From contig JANFOG010000006.1 in assembly GCA_024336345.1 (NCBI GenBank), positions 2,356,001 to 2,420,000 of the forward strand: 64,000 bases of DNA. Direction: 5' to 3'. The notes below the pieces were generated by a model. It ran no database searches, had not been told where the DNA came from, and saw nothing but the letters and a program-made list of their open reading frames with translations. The stretch is from Mariannaea sp. PMI_226 (Eukaryota; Ascomycota; Sordariomycetes; Hypocreales; Nectriaceae). Below are positions 57,883 to 64,000 of the stretch, one piece after another (position 1 is the first letter of the stretch; every line of letters begins with the position of its first letter). Position numbers and translations under genes: made by a program.

Positions 57883-59191
57883 GGTAGCTATGTGCGATAC
57901 GTCGTTTTGCTGGCGTCTGGAGGAGGAGAACACCATTAACTACTCCAATAAGTCGGGCCACTTGACCAAAGGGCCCTTCCCCAATGCGACTTTGATACTG
58001 CATCTTGGAACCATGGAGACAAACGTCCCCAGCTTGATAGATCAATTAGGAGAGTGATCGCCTCGATTTTCGACTTTGGGGTGACATCTCTCGAACTCGG
58101 GCTGCAACTAGCCACAGGGGTTATTCAAATTCATTTTTGTACCCGTGGTAAACGTCAAGGATCTAGAATAACGGACGAGTTGGGCCTTGTTTTGCTGAAA
58201 CAGGTTGGGTTTCTCTCCCCCTCCCAGCTGGACAAATATGGCAGTTCAGTGAAGATTTGATGATTGGTCAATAAGGGAGAATTCAATCAAATTTTGTCCA
58301 GCATTACAGTAAAAATAATCAGTGACCAACCTACATAGTAAAAATTTGGTCATCCTGAGGGTCCATGATCTTGGTTTCTCCGGCAAAAGGGCCGCTCACA
58401 AGTGGTCTCAGTCGTCACAAGACATGTCGCAATTCTGGCCAAAATGTTGCCCTCACGATGTCTCGTGATAACCGAGCTCTTGAAGCAAAAGTTCTCTGTG
58501 CATTGGGATATCGCGCGCGCGCTCGTGCCAAACGGACTTGCTCATTCAGGCGAACTGGCCCAAAAAATACTGGTTTATCGGCAAAAATCGCTTAATCCAA
58601 TTCACAAAAGTACCCTGCTCGACTTAATGATGCAATTGCATGGTCGATGGTGAAGTCCCGAAGCTAAGTCGCAATGGGAAGGCAACGAGCCGTGGTCCGC
58701 ATAGGACGGTTTGAGCAAGGACCAAAAAGACCTTATCCATGGGGCATGATTGGTGGATAGTGTCCAGCTATTGATGGAATAGGAAGCGCTCCGAATCTAT
58801 TGCAATTTATCCAACATGGAGATAGGTAGATCAACTATAATGGGGGTTTGGCTATGAGGCGATGGACGTCGTATTTGAGAAATTTGTAGGGAATTTATGT
58901 TATGTGCTGTTCCGGAGTCTAGACCGGTTACCAAGATGGGGATAAGTCTGGTTTGTGTTCTTGAAGGAGGAAGAAGAAGAAGGGGGGGGGGGGGGGGGGG
59001 GGAGGTTGAGAGGAAAAAAACCCATGGTACAAGGATTTTCCTTGTGTCAGGAGAAAGTTATAGATAGATATATATATCTTGGCGATCCCTAGACCTGCCA
59101 CGAGAAGGAGACGCTTGATACTCGGCACTTCAATATATCTCTTCTCACCTCGTTTTATATATGAGAGGGCCGTGCGGTACCATTGTGTAAC
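57883..59191. other. Spacer upstream of OPT gene
   Basis: No gene recognised. Frames at 58365-58653 show no domain. Contains an uninterrupted 21-G run at 58982-59002 and a GATATATATATC tract near 59067. Confidence 0.45.
58982..59002 (+). repeat. Poly-G run (21 nt)
   Basis: Twenty-one consecutive G residues about 190 bp before the OPT start codon. Long G runs are uncommon and can form G-quadruplexes; the length may also be a sequencing artefact. Confidence 0.8.
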
Positions 59192-61937
59192 ATGGCAGTC
59201 ACCGAGTCCAAGTCAGCTGTCGCTGGGGACGGCATTGCTTCCCCAGCCCCTAGCAACGAGGCCATTGACGAGAAGAACGCTGTTCTCGTCGGAGCTACGC
59301 CAACTCAAAGCCAGAGCCAACTTGAAGACGATAGCGATGATGGCAAAGACCACATTATCATTACCGGAGCGGATGCGGCTCTCCACCTGCTACCTCTCCG
59401 GGATGACTATGATCCTGCCCTCACCTTCCGAAGTATCGTCTTGGCCACTGTTCTCACGGGCTTTCAGGCTGTCATGACCCAGATCTACAATGCAAGTTAT
59501 ACCAATGCTGGTCCGCATTTACTGTTAGGGGGCTAACAATCTAGTAGTTCAAACCCACCGCCGTTACCATCTCGGGAACATTCATCGTCTTGATCGCCTA
59601 TTTCATCGGCAAGGCCTGGGCCAATTTCCTCCCTCGTGGCGACCTATTCGAGGCCCGCTGGAGGGAGAAGGGCGGGCAAGGAGAATGCCCTACATATATC
59701 AAAGTTTTGAAGTTTTTCAATAATGGACCATGGAGTTTGAAGGAGCATGCCATTTGCTCCATCACGGCTACCTCCGCTGCTAACGGCTCTGCTAGTGCTG
59801 TTGTGTTTGCGGCACAGGACCTTTTCTACGACCTTCCTCTTAAACCGGCGACCGTCATTCTGAGCACTATTTCGATCGGTCTGCTTGGCTGCGGCTTCTG
59901 CGGTATACTACGCCCCTTTGCAGTATGGAATGTTGAGGCCGTCTATTGGAGCACTCTTCCATTAGTCAAGACCCTCCAAGGACTTCATTGGCAGGACCTC
60001 AAGAACTCCAAGCCACTCCGAGTCTTCTGGTATGGTTTCACGGGCATGTTCTTTTACGAGTTCTTTCCCGCCTATATTTTCCCATGGCTCAACTCGGTCT
60101 CAGTCCCTGTACGTAAAAGCCTTTGCTTCTCTAGCTACTAGCCTTCCATGATTATATACTAACGCAAAAGCATGACAGTGCCTGGCCGCAATGAAGGCCA
60201 CTGGCGAAACCGCAGCCGTTCTCACCAACCTTTTTGGCGGAGCAACCAACAATGAGGGACTTGGACTATTTAACATTTCATTTGATTGGCAATATGTATG
60301 GGCGCTCATGTTTGTGAAGAAAAAGGCACACAACTGACTGTTGCAGATTACCTCATTCAACACCTCCCTTCCTCTGGTGCTGCAAGTTCACCAGCTTGCA
60401 GGATACATCATCTGTTATGCCGCCATGCTCGGTATTTACTACACCAATGCTTGGGGTTCCAGATCGCTTCCATTCATGTCAACTTCTCTTAGACTGGAAA
60501 ATGGTACCAAGTACCCTATTGATCAGGTCTTCGAGGGTGCTGTTCTTAATGAGGAAGCCCTCGCTGAGTATGGTCTCCCTAAGCTCACTGGATCCTTTGC
60601 TTTTTCCTTGTTCATGGCCAACGCTGCAGTGAGTAACAAATCGCCCATCCCTCACCTCGTACAAGCTGACTGGGTTTTTAGATTGGTGCTTTGATTCTGC
60701 ACGTAGCTCTCTTTTGGGGAGCGGATTTGTGGAAGTCCTACAAGAGAGGAAGAGAGGGAAAATTCGACGACCGACATCACGCACACATGGCTAAGCATTA
60801 CAAGGAGGCACCACATTGGTGGTACATTGCTCTCCTTGTTCTCAGCTTTGTATTGGGACTTGTCGTCGTTGTCAAGGAACATATCACCCTTCCCATCTGG
60901 GCCTATGTTGTCTCTGTAATTGTGGGACTAGTCATTGCACCCTTCGTGAGTTATCCCTTATTTGTCTACATCAAACCTGACTATTGGTTGTTAACTATTG
61001 GCGTTATTTAGAGTACGCTGCTCTATTCCCGCTATGGTAACGGTATTGCTACCAACAATTTATCCAAGATGTTGGCTGGCCTGATGGTTCCCGGGCGCCC
61101 TGTTGGTAATATGTACTTTGCGGCTTGGTCCCATAACGTTATCCTTACGGTGGTGAATCTGTCCAACGACTTGAAAATGGGCGAATATCGTGAGTATCAT
61201 CCAGCTCAAATGGCCAAACCTTGCACTCTAATCTAATATATCATCACAGTCAAGATCTCTCCTCGCGTGATGTTCCTCACTCAAGTCTACGGCACTGTTC
61301 TGGGCGGCTTCATTAACTACGCTGTTATGATTTCCATTGTGAGAGGAAACAAAGATCTTCTTGTCGATGGTAACGGTAACTCGTCTTGGAGTGGCGCAAC
61401 GATCCAATCCTACAATACAAATGCGACCTCATGGGCTTTGGCCAACTACCTCTATAAGATTGGCCAACAATACGCCCTGGTGCCAATCGGTTTGGCTTTC
61501 GGTGCTGGCGTTGTCGTCATCCACCGCATTGTTACCCACGTAAGGACTCTGGTCTTGTCTCTCTCGCCGGTTTTGAAACTAACTGAACGTGCTATTAGTT
61601 TGTTCCCAAGGTCCGAGGCTTCGCGCTTGATGTCATCAACTTCCCACAGCTGATCCAGTTCGCCGGGTATATCCCTTACAACGCCTCTCAGACTTGCGTC
61701 ATTTTTAGCCAGGTTATTGCCGGCTTCTTTGTTCAGTTTTATCTCCGAAACTACCGCCCTCGCATCTTCAAGGACTACTCATATCTCATCACTGGCGGGT
61801 TTGACGGTGCCAGTCTTTTGGCCCTCTTCATCTTGTCCTTTGCCGTGTTTGGGGCTGGTGGGCCCTCGAAGCCGTTCCCAGCGTGGTGGGGTAACAACAT
61901 CAATGGAAACTACGATTTTTGCCCCATTCCAGAGTAA
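59192..61937 (+). CDS. Oligopeptide transporter, OPT family
   Basis: Eight exons (59192-59491, 59548-60108, 60179-60295, 60347-60628, 60682-60945, 61012-61189, 61250-61539, 61599-61937) give 776 aa. OPT proteins are proton-coupled carriers of small peptides, glutathione or metal chelates, with about 12-16 helices. Family blocks: QIYNFKPTAVTISGTFIVL, NGPWSLKEHAICSITATSAANGSAS, WYGFTGMFFYEFFPAYIFPWL, NLFGGATNNEGLGLFNISFDW, NGIATNNLSKMLAGLMVPGRPVGNMYF and FPAWWGNNINGN. An acidic N-terminal tail of about 70 residues precedes TM1. The first intron uses a GC donor (AAT|GCAAGT). Substrate not assignable from sequence. Confidence 0.93.
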
Positions 61938-62494
61938 TGGCGTTTATAGAAGTTCTATGTATGTCAAGAGCGGGAGGCTTGAGGCTGCAGTCAGAGGGAG
62001 CATATTGGACTTGAACCAATTGAACATGGTAGGAGAGAGCGTTGCCTTTCGAATTCAATGATACGAAGGATAGCTACAACACTGGTTGGGAACTTTTGTT
62101 TTGCATGAGTATGTTTCTCATTGTCACTTGGCCGGTCAGATGTACCTCATTTAGCACAGTTTAAGACCCCCCTACTTTCTTTATCTGAATCATCAGGAAC
62201 CGGAATAACTCTCAAAGAAGTGAACAAATTATTTACAATTATTTATTTCTTTCCACGACTCATTCAACCTCAGTGCCAGTATGTAGATTAATGTTCATGT
62301 CCAGTTCATGTACTGAAGCTGCAGTGGGCCGAAAAATAAGGACCAGTTGAGAAAGCCAGGCCAAAGATCACGGTAGGGAGAGGCTAAATCTCGATGGTAG
62401 AGCACGGCCCCAACTTGAAACATGTCAGCACGGTCACTTGCACACTAAGAGGACGGATTACCTACAGCCCTACTGAATTATTTCGTATGCTTAA
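61938..62494. other. Convergent spacer
   Basis: 3' flanks of the OPT gene (+) and the cysteine-rich peptide gene (-). No gene recognised. Confidence 0.5.
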
Positions 62495-62779
62495 TCATTT
62501 GTAGCATCGGCCGCTGATGCAATACTTGGCGCTGTTCTGACAGCATTCCTTCTTGCAGCATTTCTTCGTGCGGCAGCAGAAGCCACCTAGGGAACAGTAT
62601 CGTGGATACTTGGCTGGGCAGACCAAGGCCGCAGCGAATGCTTTACCATCGGGATGATTGGTAGGGAGGTTGTGGCTCTGTTCGCCTGCCTCCGCGAGGC
62701 TTTGCAACGCCTCTGCGGATTCCGTTGCTGGAATGGCAGAGACAAGGGGAAGAAGAAGGAGGAGTGCGTTGAACTTCAT
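62495..62779 (-). CDS. Small secreted cysteine-rich protein (94 aa)
   Basis: A signal peptide (MKFNALLLLLPLVSA, likely cleaved after residue 15) and a pro-like segment (residues ~16-50, ESAEALQSLAEAGEQ) precede a C-terminal ~42-residue domain with ten cysteines. The spacing is C-x7-C-x5-CC-x4-CC-x3-CC-x6-C-x4-C. The three consecutive CC pairs recall a granulin-type staple, but spacing is shorter, so homology is not claimed. Single exon. Such secreted peptides in fungi can be effectors, antimicrobial peptides or wall proteins; the role here is unknown. Confidence 0.72.
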   Translation of the reverse strand: MKFNALLLLLPLVSAIPATESAEALQSLAEAGEQSHNLPTNHPDGKAFAAALVCPAKYPRYCSLGGFCCRTKKCCKKECCQNSAKYCISGRCYK

Positions 62780-64000
62780 TTTGAAGACGAAGAGTACCGT
62801 AATGTTGGTAGGGTATTAGATTTAAACTTGATCTGAGAAAGAAAATTGTTTGATTGATCAATGATATATCTAAACAACTGTTGGTAGGAGACGCTTTTAT
62901 ACTATTTTCTCAGCTGCAGGGGAACAGCGCCTACTGGGAACTCAGGAGACAACTCTGAATAGCTTAACCTGTCGCTTGGATCGTATATCAGCGATCCTTC
63001 AGCTGGGATCAGCTAGCGGCGGGGATCAATCCTTCTGCTAGATGGAAACCTCAACTCTAACTGGGCCATGCCGCAATCAGCCTTCAAAATTGACCCGATT
63101 CATAAATTGCTTACGGTCAATGCACCTCACAAACTCGGATCGTCGCTCACCCCTACCTTATTCTCTCCCCCTCACCTCACTGGTTTGGCGGCTGGTTGAC
63201 CCGAAAAGATCGCTGCTGAATTCCCGAGACAGGTTCTTGAAGCTTGTCTAATTGCAGCCTTATGCACCTTACTGTGTGCCATTTGTGGCGTACGATGCGA
63301 GATTGAACAAGGTACTTATGTTTTCCCGAAGAAAATGTCTAGAAGTATGCCTTGGCTTAGTTTCATAATGTCAGACGCAGGTTATTTCTCTTCTTGCTTC
63401 TTTTTTTTTTTTTTTTAATTCACATTATTAGTGCCTTTTCAGGCTTAATTTTATCGAGTACGTTGCAACGTCAAAACCAGGATGAAAGGGAAAGTTTCAT
63501 GTTTCTTTCTCAATCATCTTACAAGATGAATCTTAGACAATGAGGGAAATATGATTGTTTGATAACGTCAAATTTCAATTTACATCTGTCTTGACCTCTT
63601 TGATGCTAATTTGTGCGTATATCTATTATAAATACCTTGGACATCTTTTCTCATATCGTCCAGTGCGGGTGTAATCTAAGCGCTCTGGAGCTGGATAAGG
63701 AAATGTGTAGAATAAGAGCTTGAGTGAATTTTCACAGGTGATCGTCTGACTCAAATCATCTCTTCCAATCTCCCAATAATTACTTACATCGTTGAGCATT
63801 CAAAATTGCCCATAACTGTCCTTAATATCTACCAGAAACGCATCGATTAGAGAACAAAGGTTCATTTGCAAGTCCAGATAGGACTGGACTGTATCAACAG
63901 GGGGCAATTAGTTACTGAAATGCATATGTATCAACTATCGGGGGTTAATGACAAGTCAGCCTGTGTGCGTATCTCAGCTCCTCCATAGCACCACTCACAT
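62780..64000. other. Upstream region of the cysteine-rich peptide and window end
   Basis: No further gene recognised to the window edge. Includes a long T run (about 63402-63416). Short frames at 63042-63251 show no domain. Confidence 0.45.

Noticed and set aside
58928..59128. Frame with poly-Pro/Phe upstream of OPT
   Set aside because: Encoded by the antisense of the G and A runs; not a gene.
1..64000. CRISPR arrays, bacterial operons, insertion sequences or intact transposons
   Set aside because: The genome is eukaryotic; no repeat-spacer arrays, transposase, reverse transcriptase or terminal repeats were seen.

Overview
This is nuclear DNA of a filamentous ascomycete, most likely a Sordariomycete and perhaps a member of the Hypocreales. 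Genes are interrupted by short introns (about 45-120 nt) with GT/GC donors, CTAAC/CTGAC branch sites and YAG acceptors. Gene content also fits: a LaeA-like methyltransferase, a CAP59-like glycosyltransferase, a Goodbye-NACHT STAND protein, an OPT peptide transporter and a tRNA-Lys with an intron. Intergenic DNA carries repeated TACCTAGGTACC-type palindromes. The species cannot be named from the sequence alone.

Left part (0.4-28 kb) is mostly conserved housekeeping genes. In order: a mitochondrial-type Zn amidase of the carbamoylase family (-), an F-box-like protein (+), SRP54 (-), a four-helix membrane protein of unknown function (-), the cytosolic Fe-S scaffold CFD1/NUBP2 (+), S-adenosylmethionine decarboxylase with a uORF-bearing spliced leader (+), NOP10 (+) converging on NOB1 (-), an 11-exon MFS transporter (-) and an AAAP-type amino-acid permease (-).

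Middle part (28-47 kb) starts with about 6.7 kb in which I see no gene, ending at tRNA-Lys(CUU). Next comes a 1493-aa STAND/NLR gene (Goodbye, NACHT, helical repeats, acidic linker, Zn-finger-like tail). Within 4.1 kb after it are three paralogous micro-ORFs (66, 86 and 164 aa). They share a glycine-zipper transmembrane helix, GTWxGVxxGxxGIFLS, followed by an Arg-rich patch. They diverge strongly, sit in both orientations and are partly embedded in trinucleotide microsatellites. This is the most novel-looking element here: a possible NLR-linked family of small membrane proteins. The function is inference only. A broken gene remnant and two small orphan ORFs lie in the same accessory stretch.

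Right part (47-64 kb) holds an Mth938/AAMDC-like protein, a LaeA-like methyltransferase with a 7-nt microexon, a fungal regulator-like protein without a zinc cluster, a short-chain dehydrogenase, a CAP59-like glycosyltransferase, an oligopeptide transporter with a GC-AG intron, and a secreted ten-cysteine peptide.

Exon boundaries given below were worked out by hand from reading-frame continuity, splice signals and remembered family consensus. No database search was possible.
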